Shown here in pieces: positions 8,408 to 16,236 of a stretch of 36,763 nt of DNA. Origin of the DNA: a virus; the IMG/VR virus record IMGVR_UViG_3300001242_000009, positions 1-36,763 of that record; one strand, 5' to 3'. The position numbers and the translations under genes are program-made. Positions within the stretch are counted from its first letter, which is position 1. Each line of letters starts with the position of its first letter. The notes beneath the pieces are model-generated. The model searched no databases. It was not told the origin of the DNA and was given only the letters and a program-made list of their open reading frames with translations.

Positions 8408-8848
8408 TCATGGTAGATTTTCGTCATACGTCCAGTTAACAGCCAGTGCATTCCGGGTTGTAGAGTCAACAACTAACCGTGCCTGATACCCTTTAGGCAG
8501 CTTGTACAGATGCCTTTTTTCTGTAGCTGAATACTGCTTTGTAGCGTCACCGCAATCCAGTGTATGTATCTGCGTATAATTCGTAGTGGTCCCGGCTGCG
8601 GCTCCCTGATAGATTGCTATCTCACTGGTAGACAGGTCAGAATATGCCAGTATATCCAGTACCGAAACGCTCATTCCTGACCGTGCAGCGATATTCACTG
8701 TCGCCGCTGTTCCGGATGCGTTGAAATCCATTGTGGTATTTACCGCAGCAAATGAAGCGCAGAAACTACCCATAACAACCATCAGAGCCATTATCAGAAA
8801 TAGCTCTACAATCATTCCAAATCCTTTTTTAAATCCAAGTATGTTCAT
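8408..8848 (-). CDS. Exported or membrane-anchored small protein following the capsid genes
   Basis: 146 residues from ATG 8848, with AGGAAGGG about 8 bases upstream. The N-terminus (MNILGFKKGFGMIVELFLIM and on to about residue 34) is a long positively charged plus hydrophobic segment ending in ASFAA, a plausible signal peptidase site; it could also remain as an anchor. The remainder is Thr/Ser/Ala-rich with short beta strands and one Cys in the mature part. It is first in the run of three export-signal genes, two genes after the major capsid gene. Without the signal I would call it a decoration protein by position. Function is unknown. Confidence 0.7.
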   Translation of the reverse strand: MNILGFKKGFGMIVELFLIMALMVVMGSFCASFAAVNTTMDFNASGTAATVNIAARSGMSVSVLDILAYSDLSTSEIAIYQGAAAGTTTNYTQIHTLDCGDATKQYSATEKRHLYKLPKGYQARLVVDSTTRNALAVNWTYDENLP

Positions 8849-8885
8849 TGATTTATCCCTTCCTCAAGTAGTTAACCACCCTGCA

Positions 8886-9203
8886 TTATGCAGATGGCTT
8901 TTCAGCTTTCTTTTTTGCTTCCTTCACATCAGACTCAGCCTCTTTGACAGTTCTGACAGTTTCAAGAAAAACAAGATGCTTTGTTTCGTCAGTCACTGTT
9001 ATTTCAGTTCCTGCATCAATCATTTCCCCGGTGGACTGGTCCTGATAGGAATACTTCAGTACTGCTTTTTTCCCGACTGCATCTTCCTGCCTGTTCCGGA
9101 TTGTTTCAGCCTGTTCCTTTTTGGCATCAAGGTCAGCCTTGGCCTTTTCCTTCATCTCAATTTTCTTCTTCGCCATCTTTGTTATATTCTGGTCAAATGC
9201 CAT
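8886..9203 (-). CDS. Small coiled-coil protein downstream of the capsid gene
   Basis: 105 residues from ATG 9203, with AGGAAGGGG about 8 bases upstream. Residues 8-42 are a Lys/Glu/Ala coiled coil. A short beta-rich middle (about 46-83) follows, and the end is another charged helix (KEAESDVKEAKKKAEK). It lies directly after the major capsid gene. Such helix-strand-helix proteins are often head accessory or head-fibre-base proteins, but I do not recognise the family, so this remains a positional guess. Confidence 0.7.
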   Translation of the reverse strand: MAFDQNITKMAKKKIEMKEKAKADLDAKKEQAETIRNRQEDAVGKKAVLKYSYQDQSTGEMIDAGTEITVTDETKHLVFLETVRTVKEAESDVKEAKKKAEKPSA

Positions 9204-9230
9204 GTTAATAACCCCTTCCTGTTTCTTATA

Positions 9231-9253
9231 GGCCGCAATAAAACGTCACGGCC
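9231..9253 (-). other. Short hairpin after the major capsid gene
   Basis: GGCCG and CGGCC arms flank a 13-base loop in the 66-bp gap between the capsid gene and the 105-residue gene. No U-tract follows on the minus strand. It could act as a weak pause or protect capsid mRNA. Confidence 0.35.
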
Positions 9254-9269
9254 CTTACTTAATCAATAA

Positions 9270-10637
9270 CTACTGTGTGATTGCTGTGTTCTTTGCTCCG
9301 ATAGCCACAACAAAACTATCTCTGCTATTAGCCGGGATGCCTGCCTTGTTTCTGATAATTGCTCTGATACCAACCTGTGCAGATGTCCAATAGACTTCAT
9401 CAGACCGGGCAATATCCATGCCGCCGTATTCGTAGTATCTGTACCTTTTCAGGTTGCCAAATGCTACAAATACATCAGTACCGGTGCTGTGGTCAGTGGT
9501 GCTGTTCAGTGTCCTCGGCAGATTGTTAACTGAAATGATTCTCTTTCCAGTTGCCTTATGCTTCCATCCGTTGTTTTCCAGTACAAGGTTTTTCGGGTTT
9601 CCGTTAACATCCTTCACGGACGCCAGCAGCATGATTTCCCTTTCGTCCATCATGAATACACCCATTGCCCTTGTTTCCGGTGCTGCCTGCAAGTACATAT
9701 TTGTCAGGTCAGCGTCAGCGGTTGCGCCGTTGGCATCAATAATGTTGTAGGCAACAACACCGGTATGAAACCTGATACCGTCAAACGGATCTCCATCAAC
9801 ATCCACGCTGTAAGAACATACAAGCGGTTCAATCAGCCTGATTTTTGCATCCTTCATAAATTCCATAAGCTCAGAAATCAGGTTATACTCTGACCCTTCA
9901 AACAAATACTTGGAAACAGGGATAATCATGCCGGCTTCACGGTACAAAAGTTCCTGCTGTGCTGTGGTCAGCGTGTCAGTACCAAACGCTGTTTCCTGAT
10001 TAGCACGGTATGCAAATTCTAGAGGTCCGGTAATGGAGTTAATAAGAGTCTTGTCATCCCCAGGCCTGATTGTCATTTCATTAATCAGTTCAGAGTTAGC
10101 AAGTACTTTCTTGTCGATTTCCATATCGAACTCAGGACGGAGAAGATACCCGCCGTCAGTGTTGCTATCACCGCGCATACTGGCTTTAATTCCATACTTC
10201 TGTTCAGCAACCTTGTCATTTTTCTCTCTCTGGTCATTCAGAAAACGCTTATCATCTTCTGACAACTCTTTCTTTGTTCTGGTCCGAATAACATCAGCCG
10301 CATCCTTCATCCAGTAATGCTCTGACTCTTTTACGTTGCTGATAACGATATCGCCAGATTTCTTGAATTTCTCAAGCAGGCTCTTTTCATCCATGCTTTC
10401 CAGCATCTGTTCAGCCAGCTTTTTTGCCTGCTCTTCCAGTGCCTTTTTCTGCGCTTCTTCCTGTTCGCCTTTTTTCTGCTGTACTTCGATTTCATACGCT
10501 TTCTGTGCAAGTGCGCCCTGTTTAATAATGTCTTCTGACTTAGTATCCGGATATGCTTCCAGAATACCGGCTGTCACTTCGTCGCCTTTCTTTCCTGCTC
10601 TCAAAAGCTCAAGTGCTTTTTTGTAGATTTCGTTCAT
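9270..10637 (-). CDS. Major capsid protein, HK97 fold with N-terminal delta domain
   Basis: 455 residues from ATG 10637, overlapping the protease stop by ATGA. Residues about 1-150 are highly charged and helical, the expected scaffolding (delta) region removed by the prohead protease. From about 155 (GDSNTDGGYLLRPEFDMEID) the HK97 capsid pattern starts: the N-arm, then TTAQQELLYREAGMIIPVSK, and an A-domain-like end with EVYWTSAQVGIRAIIRNKAG. The order protease-capsid with overlapping codons is standard. No isopeptide cross-link residues can be assigned by eye. Call is firm. Confidence 0.93.
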   Translation of the reverse strand: MNEIYKKALELLRAGKKGDEVTAGILEAYPDTKSEDIIKQGALAQKAYEIEVQQKKGEQEEAQKKALEEQAKKLAEQMLESMDEKSLLEKFKKSGDIVISNVKESEHYWMKDAADVIRTRTKKELSEDDKRFLNDQREKNDKVAEQKYGIKASMRGDSNTDGGYLLRPEFDMEIDKKVLANSELINEMTIRPGDDKTLINSITGPLEFAYRANQETAFGTDTLTTAQQELLYREAGMIIPVSKYLFEGSEYNLISELMEFMKDAKIRLIEPLVCSYSVDVDGDPFDGIRFHTGVVAYNIIDANGATADADLTNMYLQAAPETRAMGVFMMDEREIMLLASVKDVNGNPKNLVLENNGWKHKATGKRIISVNNLPRTLNSTTDHSTGTDVFVAFGNLKRYRYYEYGGMDIARSDEVYWTSAQVGIRAIIRNKAGIPANSRDSFVVAIGAKNTAITQ

Positions 10638-11362
10638 TGTTTGAACACTCCTTTACATATTTGTATTTTTTCTTGTTTCTGCTCCTCCAGGCTCTTTTCT
10701 TCCGATACTTTTCCACTGTTCGGCACTTCGCCTACTTCATGGAATTTTTCACCGAGACTGAAAGATTTCATCGTGAACGTAGCTTTGGGGTTGCATGGAA
10801 TCGTCACTATTGACCCTTCCAGCAAAATAACTTTCAGGATGACATAGTTCCCCTGTTCATCCCGTTGATGGTCATATACAAAGATACCGCCCATACTGAG
10901 CGTGTTAAGAGCACCGGCTTTGATTAAGTTGACTTCGTGCCGGGATTCTTCATCGATAATGATGTAACCCTTTACCCACAGACCGACAGAATCAACCTTG
11001 AATTCTGTCCATGCCCCAAGCTGACATTCAGTAATAGGCCAATGGTTTTTTAGTAGCGGAAACATTCCCCTGCTTGATATATCAGTTAGCGTGTCGTTAA
11101 ATGCGTTCTCATGCACAACATCTGATGCCCGGTCCGAATTCTTGAATGTTGATAGATAGCCTTCAATCCAAATACGCTGCAGCCCGTCATTATCTTCCAT
11201 TCCCTTATACGACAGTGTGTTGAACTCCTGAACCACGGCTATCTTTTTCTGGTTGTACGCATCCATAAGATTGTTTTTCTGAATGTAATCGCCTGCTAAA
11301 TCCTTGATGTGTACGCTCATCTGCTCCAGAATCTTATTGTCTTGTATCGGTTTGTTTGGCAT
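10634..11362 (-). CDS. Prohead maturation protease (HK97 gp4 / S78 family)
   Basis: 242 residues from ATG 11362 (MPNKPIQDNKI), with AAAGGA 9 bases upstream. A longer frame would run through a terminator stem and was rejected. The serine protease signature is visible: His107 in LLKNHWPITECQLG, Ser156 in ALNTLSMGG, and EGSIVTIPCNP (182-192), the conserved acidic motif. It cleaves the capsid delta domain during head maturation. The last 40 residues are a Glu/Lys helix, common in these proteins. The stop overlaps the capsid start (ATGA). A two-hairpin RNA element lies just upstream. Confidence 0.92.
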   Translation of the reverse strand: MPNKPIQDNKILEQMSVHIKDLAGDYIQKNNLMDAYNQKKIAVVQEFNTLSYKGMEDNDGLQRIWIEGYLSTFKNSDRASDVVHENAFNDTLTDISSRGMFPLLKNHWPITECQLGAWTEFKVDSVGLWVKGYIIIDEESRHEVNLIKAGALNTLSMGGIFVYDHQRDEQGNYVILKVILLEGSIVTIPCNPKATFTMKSFSLGEKFHEVGEVPNSGKVSEEKSLEEQKQEKIQICKGVFKQ

Positions 11363-11386
11363 TATCCATATCCTTTCGGTTAAAAT

Positions 11387-11461
11387 AAAAAAGGCGACAT
11401 CCAAACCGTTACCAGTTAGAAAGTCGCCTCTATGCTTATGCTTATAGTCAGCGGTTATTTA
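11387..11461 (-). ncRNA. Two-hairpin structured RNA/terminator element, copy 1 (before the protease gene)
   Basis: On the minus strand the order is conserved AACCGCTGAC, a small hairpin (11430-11447; CUAU-AA-GC-AUAA-GC-AUAG), one A, then a terminator hairpin (GGCGAC/GTCGCC, 11393-11428) followed by TTTTTT. Two further copies are at 15220-15290 and 34450-34520. Stem bases differ among copies in a compensatory way, supporting a real RNA fold. It lies between the 55-residue gene and the protease ribosome site, so it may reduce or regulate transcription into the protease-capsid genes. Confidence 0.8.
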
Positions 11462-11462
11462 A

Positions 11463-11630
11463 TTATTTTTCTGTTTCCAAGTACTCCATCTGCTTGTGTA
11501 CTATTTTCCCGTTTTGGACCTTTACCTGCAGGTTAATGGTATAAAACTGCATTCCAAGTAAGTTACCTATCTTCCCGGCTTCCTGGTATGCTATGCTTTT
11601 CTGTTCGCTCAGTGCTTCAGTAAGGTTCAT
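11463..11630 (-). CDS. Small protein between portal and protease, unknown
   Basis: 55 residues from ATG 11630 (MNLTEALSEQKSIAYQEAGK) to TAA 11463, with AAAGGAG 6 bases upstream. It fills the gap between the portal-MuF gene and the RNA element. The sequence suggests a helix followed by two or three strands (FYTINLQVKV, GKIVHKQMEY). No motif is recognised. The strong ribosome site and the tight fit between neighbours support a real gene. Confidence 0.75.
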   Translation of the reverse strand: MNLTEALSEQKSIAYQEAGKIGNLLGMQFYTINLQVKVQNGKIVHKQMEYLETEK

Positions 11631-11641
11631 TATTCGCTCCT

Positions 11642-13711
11642 TTATGCCGGTACTCTGGTCCCGGTATGGTTAACATGAAATACAATCGTATCCCATTCAG
11701 CCATTGGAATATTCTTCCGGTTGCAGTTCTGTCCTTCCGGAGTATCTTCCACCGCTGTACAACCGATAACATCAAACTTTTTCACGCCCAATTCGGTATA
11801 ACCAATTTTTGCAGCTGCATCCCAAGCGTTAGACGATTCAGTACGGGCTATTCGCAAGACTCTCCAACCCTCGGATTTTGTCAGTGTTTCAAAGTGCGAT
11901 TCTATTGCCAACTTAACATCGTTCATAGACATTCCATCATCCATAGCCTGTTTCAGTATCTGCTTAATCTCGTTCTTTCTGGTGTTCAGGGTTTTATCAG
12001 TGTAGTTTCGGGCCAGCTTTTCAACCACCAAACGAAATTCTACGCTCTGCGTCCCTGTCTCCACGGTAGTTTCAAAAATCCCGTTAACATCGTCAATAGA
12101 TATTGTCAGCCCGGATGTAAAAAACTTAACTGCATTCTTTCGTGCCTGGCCAAGCTCCTCCGCATCATTAAACAAATCTCCAACATTCAGCCCCTTAGAC
12201 TGATATAGCCCGGCATCCTTTTCTAGTCCGGTCAGCACTCGTTCTTTCAGTGCTTTAAAATATTCGTTCAGCCCTTCAACAATCTTTGGCTGAATGCGTT
12301 TTGTCTTTGTCTTGTGCGCCCATTTGTGAATAAGCATTTTCTGGTCATCAGACTTTGTTCCGGTCACTTCCTCATGACTACATCCATATGCTGATTTCCC
12401 TGATTCAGTGCCGAGATTATTGCTTGTTTCTTCTATCGGGACGACGTTCATTATTGACCGGTACCCTTTCGGGCAGTTTTCATCAGGAGCCATACCGATG
12501 TTTTCCCGTGCTTCCGGCGGTGTCATGTACCCGTGCTTGATGCCTGACTCGTTCATCTTAATGGCCTTATCAGTATCAATCGTCTGGCGGCGTTTGAACA
12601 TGAAATATTTTCCCGAGCCATCAACCATTTCAACAACCTGGCTAAACGGTTCTTCAATGAACGAAAAAATTGTATCAAGTACGGATTCCCACTCAATCTG
12701 TTCCTGCTCTTTCGTTGCAAACCGTGTTTCAAGTCCTGCCTTGCTGCGTGGAATACGAAAAAACATTAGAATATCTTCTTTGGTACTCAGCAGCCGGTTA
12801 GCCATTTCCAATTCAGAATAATTAAGATTGATAGCTTCCGCTTTCAGCCCTGAAGGTAACATCATAATCTGGTTTTTTTCATTCCCGTATTCTTCCCTGA
12901 TTTCAGCTTTCACCCTTGGTCTATCACTCGACAACACTTCATCATTCGGGTCCGTGATAACCATCTTAACGATTGGTCCGGTAGAAAAAAAGCTTTTATC
13001 GAACAAATACTGAATCCGGTCAACTTCCAAACTCGGCGCATTCTTCTGTACTACTCCCATACCACGCAGCATATTGTACGGACTTCCGGCGTTAATATGC
13101 AGCATGTATTCAGTCGGTATATTAATTGTGCCACCTTCAAACCCATCCACCCGATACATGCTTATCCGCGTCCCGGCGTTTGTGTCGTATGCTCTAATTA
13201 CCCGCCCATCTTCGTCAATTACATCGACATTAGCAGGGTTAAACACAAGGAAATTTGATGGGGTATCCTTTCTCCGTGCCAGCTTGTTCCGTTGGTCCAG
13301 CAACGCAAAAAAATTACCATCTAAATCCAGATGGTTAACAACGGTCCTTATTAGATGCCTATACCGTACATTCTTCTGTGTCTTGCCATACGGATATTTA
13401 AACAGTTCAGCAGCTTTGGACCCGGTAATTTCCTTATCGTTCTGGTATATACCATAATCAACCCTGCTTATCTCGTCAGCCCGGAGAGTAGTGCAGAAAC
13501 CAACGTACCTAATGCCTCGGTAAGCATCAAGAAACTGTTTTGATGACCGAAGCTCATATGTGTTGGCTCTTGTGTCGCCAAACATTCTATTTTGGAATTG
13601 GACTGGTGTCTCAGATATGGTTGATTTTGTGCCGATGGGAACCTCTGTTTTTGTGGTTTGGATGTCCCGATATGCGGTTATTATATCTTTTATGTCGGAC
13701 AGTATTGCCAT
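11642..13711 (-). CDS. Portal protein fused to a MuF-like minor head domain
   Basis: 689 residues from ATG 13711, with GGGGA upstream. Residues 1 to about 420 match HK97/SPP1-type portals: MLHINAGSPYNMLRGMGVV, RLLSTKEDILMFFRIPRSKAG and the stem-like helix before YFMFKRRQ. The portal is the dodecameric DNA channel. From about 480 onwards there is a helical segment, then the MuF/SPP1 gp7 hallmark RIARTESSNAWDAAAKIGY. A Cys-containing end (CTAVEDTPEGQNC) precedes the C-terminus. Usual portals are 400-500 residues with a separate MuF gene; here both are in one frame. The stop lies 11 bases before the next gene. Confidence 0.9.
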   Translation of the reverse strand: MAILSDIKDIITAYRDIQTTKTEVPIGTKSTISETPVQFQNRMFGDTRANTYELRSSKQFLDAYRGIRYVGFCTTLRADEISRVDYGIYQNDKEITGSKAAELFKYPYGKTQKNVRYRHLIRTVVNHLDLDGNFFALLDQRNKLARRKDTPSNFLVFNPANVDVIDEDGRVIRAYDTNAGTRISMYRVDGFEGGTINIPTEYMLHINAGSPYNMLRGMGVVQKNAPSLEVDRIQYLFDKSFFSTGPIVKMVITDPNDEVLSSDRPRVKAEIREEYGNEKNQIMMLPSGLKAEAINLNYSELEMANRLLSTKEDILMFFRIPRSKAGLETRFATKEQEQIEWESVLDTIFSFIEEPFSQVVEMVDGSGKYFMFKRRQTIDTDKAIKMNESGIKHGYMTPPEARENIGMAPDENCPKGYRSIMNVVPIEETSNNLGTESGKSAYGCSHEEVTGTKSDDQKMLIHKWAHKTKTKRIQPKIVEGLNEYFKALKERVLTGLEKDAGLYQSKGLNVGDLFNDAEELGQARKNAVKFFTSGLTISIDDVNGIFETTVETGTQSVEFRLVVEKLARNYTDKTLNTRKNEIKQILKQAMDDGMSMNDVKLAIESHFETLTKSEGWRVLRIARTESSNAWDAAAKIGYTELGVKKFDVIGCTAVEDTPEGQNCNRKNIPMAEWDTIVFHVNHTGTRVPA

Positions 13712-13772
13712 GTTTTCCCCTTGTTATCTATTTTTATATTAACATCGAATTGAATTTTGATACAAATTTGCT

Positions 13773-15206
13773 CTATGCAGCATCATCGTCAAACTCATCG
13801 TCAATATCTTCCACGTATGCTATCAGCTTATTAATTTCTCTGCGAACTTTCTTGTTGCTCCATACCGCATACCTGAGAGCATCGGCAACGTCATTGTATT
13901 CATCCACCAGCTTTTCAGCGTTATATCCACCATCAGGCATTTCCTTGTACATGAAGTTATTGCAATCGTTGATTAGCTCTTTATGGCTGTATTTCAGTTT
14001 CATTCGTTCGGAATACAGCAGCCGGTTCACAAACTGGAATCCGGCAAGCACCTTAGAAGTTACTTGTTCTACACCCTCATTTTTTGTATATTCCGATTTC
14101 ATCCAGCTACGGGCCGGGATACCGACATCTTTCAGCGTCTTGATTGATTCCGGTCGTTCGTGGGACGTATACCACATATCACACTTATACTGCTTTTGCA
14201 GCTCCCTGATAATTGAAACCATTGTCCTTTTTTCTTTGTTCTCGGTCATGAACATCAGGCCGCTTTCGCCAATAGCCTCCAATACATGCACCTGCCAATC
14301 ATACGTTACGCCGACAACCACAATACCGGCTCTGTGAGTATGCCCGCTGTCAAACCCTCCGAATACAAACCGGTATGCAGTAGCGTCAAACTCTGTTACA
14401 AGATTGCTATCAGTGAACCCGGATAACACCCGTCCTGCATAGTTAGTCCACTCTGCCAGGAAGTTCCGTGCAAAATCTTCCGGCGGCATTATCTTTTCAA
14501 GGGCCTGAACCCGTTCTAAAAACCCCTTAATCATCGTTTGTTCTTTGAACGTCCAGTGGTAGTACACCCATGACCGCCGTGTATCGCATCTTTCATCATC
14601 AACCGGTTCTCTCGTGATACCGTCAATACACACTTTGTATATCTGGTGATATACCCAGTTGTTACCTTTCGGAGTAGTGGTCATAATGGCCCAACCGTCA
14701 TTATCCATTAGAGCCGCCTGCACATTATCAAACCATACAGATTGTTTCCAACGGGCCACCTCAGTACACAACGCACCGGCAACACCCTCCCCGACCAGTA
14801 GGTCAGGACGTTCGGAAGTTTTGAATTCGATTAATACATCCCAGTGCAGTAACCATAACTTTTTATTCGATGCGTCATAGGTGAAATCAACTCCACGGCG
14901 CATTCCCATCTTGAGCAGAATTTCGATGATATAACGTTTCAGAATATCTGCGTGCTTGTATGTCAGCCCGATTGCCCAGTAATGCAGCTTTGGGATATCA
15001 TCACGCCAGCTGTGGATTTCCCGGCCCTTTCCAGAGTCCAGGTCTTTGAATATATTTTTTACTGCTTTACGGGCAGCAACATAATCTTTGCCGCCACGCC
15101 TGGTTGCATTGATAAGAATATTGGGGCAGGTTTCCCGGTACACACGTTCCTGTTTATCGTGCCCGCCCATTTTCTTTTTAAACTCAACAGTAACCAGTTT
15201 TCCCAT
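13773..15206 (-). CDS. terL: Terminase large subunit
   Basis: 477 residues from ATG 15206 (MGKLVTVEFKKKMGG) with GGAGAAAAAT upstream; an upstream in-frame start would lie in a terminator stem. The ATPase domain has an unusual Walker A, ATRRGGKDY (34-42), where Asp41 replaces the expected Ser/Thr. A Walker B-like segment is AGALCTEVARW (143-153), and TTTPKG (176-181) is motif III. The nuclease domain shows FGGFDSG (282-288, Asp286) and NDVADALRYAVWS near the C-terminus. It packages DNA into the prohead with TerS. An RNA element lies directly upstream. The C-terminal acidic tail (DDEFDDDAA) may contact the portal. Confidence 0.93.
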   Translation of the reverse strand: MGKLVTVEFKKKMGGHDKQERVYRETCPNILINATRRGGKDYVAARKAVKNIFKDLDSGKGREIHSWRDDIPKLHYWAIGLTYKHADILKRYIIEILLKMGMRRGVDFTYDASNKKLWLLHWDVLIEFKTSERPDLLVGEGVAGALCTEVARWKQSVWFDNVQAALMDNDGWAIMTTTPKGNNWVYHQIYKVCIDGITREPVDDERCDTRRSWVYYHWTFKEQTMIKGFLERVQALEKIMPPEDFARNFLAEWTNYAGRVLSGFTDSNLVTEFDATAYRFVFGGFDSGHTHRAGIVVVGVTYDWQVHVLEAIGESGLMFMTENKEKRTMVSIIRELQKQYKCDMWYTSHERPESIKTLKDVGIPARSWMKSEYTKNEGVEQVTSKVLAGFQFVNRLLYSERMKLKYSHKELINDCNNFMYKEMPDGGYNAEKLVDEYNDVADALRYAVWSNKKVRREINKLIAYVEDIDDEFDDDAA

Positions 15207-15219
15207 ATTTTTCTCCAAT

Positions 15220-15290
15220 AAAAAAGGCACATACCCGGAGTTACCCGGCAATATGTGCCTCTGTGCGTTTCGCTAACAGTCAGCGGTTAT
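15220..15290 (-). ncRNA. Two-hairpin structured RNA/terminator element, copy 2 (before terL)
   Basis: Read on the minus strand: AACCGCTGAC, small hairpin CUGU-UA-GCG-AAA-CGC-ACAG (15261-15279), one A, then the terminator stem GGCACATA/TATGTGCC (15226-15259) and a T run. An inner CCGG/CCGG stem is possible inside the terminator loop. It directly follows the stop of the 81-residue gene and precedes the terL ribosome site. Confidence 0.8.
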
Positions 15291-15536
15291 TTAAGATTGT
15301 GGTTGTTTTTCAGGATACTGCTGTTCAAATCCTTTTGCATCTATTCCCCTGCTCATATAAGTTACAAAGCACTCATGGTGATAAAGATCGCCATGATACT
15401 CAACAAAAAGTCCAGTAATAGCAGCATTGCAAGCATGGCATATTCCTTTATTATTTGACCTACTATCCAAGACCACACCATATCCTGTATACTCTACGTT
15501 ATTCATAATCGCCTTATTGTTATATCCCTGTATCAT
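15291..15536 (-). CDS. Small zinc-binding-like protein between TerS and TerL
   Basis: 81 residues from ATG 15536, preceded by GGGGTGAGGAG. It carries CHACNAAITG (about 33-42) and YHHECF (about 52-57), a Cys/His arrangement like half a LIM or treble-clef zinc site. The C-terminus is Gln/Pro/Lys-rich. It sits between the 80-residue gene and the RNA element before terL. No family is recognised; a DNA- or RNA-binding helper is possible. Confidence 0.7.
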   Translation of the reverse strand: MIQGYNNKAIMNNVEYTGYGVVLDSRSNNKGICHACNAAITGLFVEYHGDLYHHECFVTYMSRGIDAKGFEQQYPEKQPQS

Positions 15537-15549
15537 GTCTCCTCACCCC

Positions 15550-15792
15550 CTATTCTTTAAATACCGGTTCTAATATTCCGATACCGGACGACATCACTTT
15601 TGGCGCTACTATACTTTCATGCGCCGGGGCAATATGTATTTCTGCCTCGATTTCACAATCACCGGTAACATAAAAACTACGTGCCTGTATCTTGCCAACC
15701 CCTACAACCGTATCTCCCAGCTTCACCGGGATATCATCATAAAACTGCTTTCTCGCTGTCTCCTGGTCAACCTTCAATACTACGTTATACAT
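15550..15792 (-). CDS. Small beta-rich protein, unknown function
   Basis: 80 residues from ATG 15792 (MYNVVLKVDQETARKQFYDD), with AAAGGATGATAAA upstream. A longer frame begins upstream without a ribosome site. The middle (PVKLGDTVVGVGKIQ, YVTGDCEIEAEIHIAP) suggests a compact beta-barrel. No catalytic motif is seen. It is the first of two small genes inserted between TerS and TerL. Function unknown. Confidence 0.7.
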   Translation of the reverse strand: MYNVVLKVDQETARKQFYDDIPVKLGDTVVGVGKIQARSFYVTGDCEIEAEIHIAPAHESIVAPKVMSSGIGILEPVFKE

Positions 15793-15881
15793 TTTATCAT
15801 CCTTTCTGGTTGTATTCCCCCGGTGGCGTACCCTCATTTTAACACCGGTTTTATTGCTCTATGCAATTATCATAATAAACT

Positions 15882-16235
15882 CTAGTCTTCCCCAAAAACA
15901 AACTTCTTTTCCGTGTCTGTCGGCGTATCATCAGGACGGCTGCGGAGACTTTCAATATATCCTCGCTTTTTACCTTTTGTTTTCAGATAAAATATTGTTG
16001 CTGCTGTATCTCCAGATTTAATTTTTTTATATAATTGAGTCTCCGCAAAATCTAGCGCTATATCCCCGATGCTTTCGACTTTTTCTTTGAATTTTATATC
16101 TTTTTTACAATACGCATAAAATGTATGGCGTGATATCCCAGCAAGTGAACATGCCGTGGTGACGACTCCTAGTGTTTTTTCAAGAGCATCGAGCAACTTT
16201 TTTTTATTAATGTTAGCTTTTGTGACTCTTGGCAT
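15882..16235 (-). CDS. Terminase small subunit-like, HTH protein (phBC6A51 type)
   Basis: 117 residues from ATG 16235, with GGAG 5 bases upstream. Residues about 11-45 form a helix-turn-helix (LLDALEKTLGVVTTACSLAG, ISRHTFYAYCKKD). A helical segment with DFAETQLYKKIKSGDTAATI and the terminal YLKTKGKKRGYIE motif follow, as seen in terminase small subunits of the phBC6A51 group. It would recognise the packaging site and regulate TerL. It lies after an HNH gene, as in cos-type packaging clusters, but two small genes separate it from terL. Confidence is good for family, moderate for role. Confidence 0.82.
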   Translation of the reverse strand: MPRVTKANINKKKLLDALEKTLGVVTTACSLAGISRHTFYAYCKKDIKFKEKVESIGDIALDFAETQLYKKIKSGDTAATIFYLKTKGKKRGYIESLRSRPDDTPTDTEKKFVFGED

Positions 16236-16236
16236 A

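Noticed and set aside
8721-9269. 182-codon plus-strand reading frame
   Set aside because: It lies opposite the exported-protein and coiled-coil genes and mirrors their codon pattern; no ribosome site or domain.
11362-11404. Longer N-terminus for the prohead protease
   Set aside because: It would translate the terminator stem and T run; the internal ATG at 11362 has its own ribosome site.
13540-14337. 265-codon plus-strand reading frame
   Set aside because: It is antisense to the portal start and terL C-terminus, is low-complexity Ser/Leu/Phe-rich, and has no ribosome site; a shadow of the real genes.
15206-15251. Longer N-terminus for the large terminase
   Set aside because: The extra residues would come from the terminator hairpin of RNA element copy 2, while ATG 15206 has GGAG upstream.
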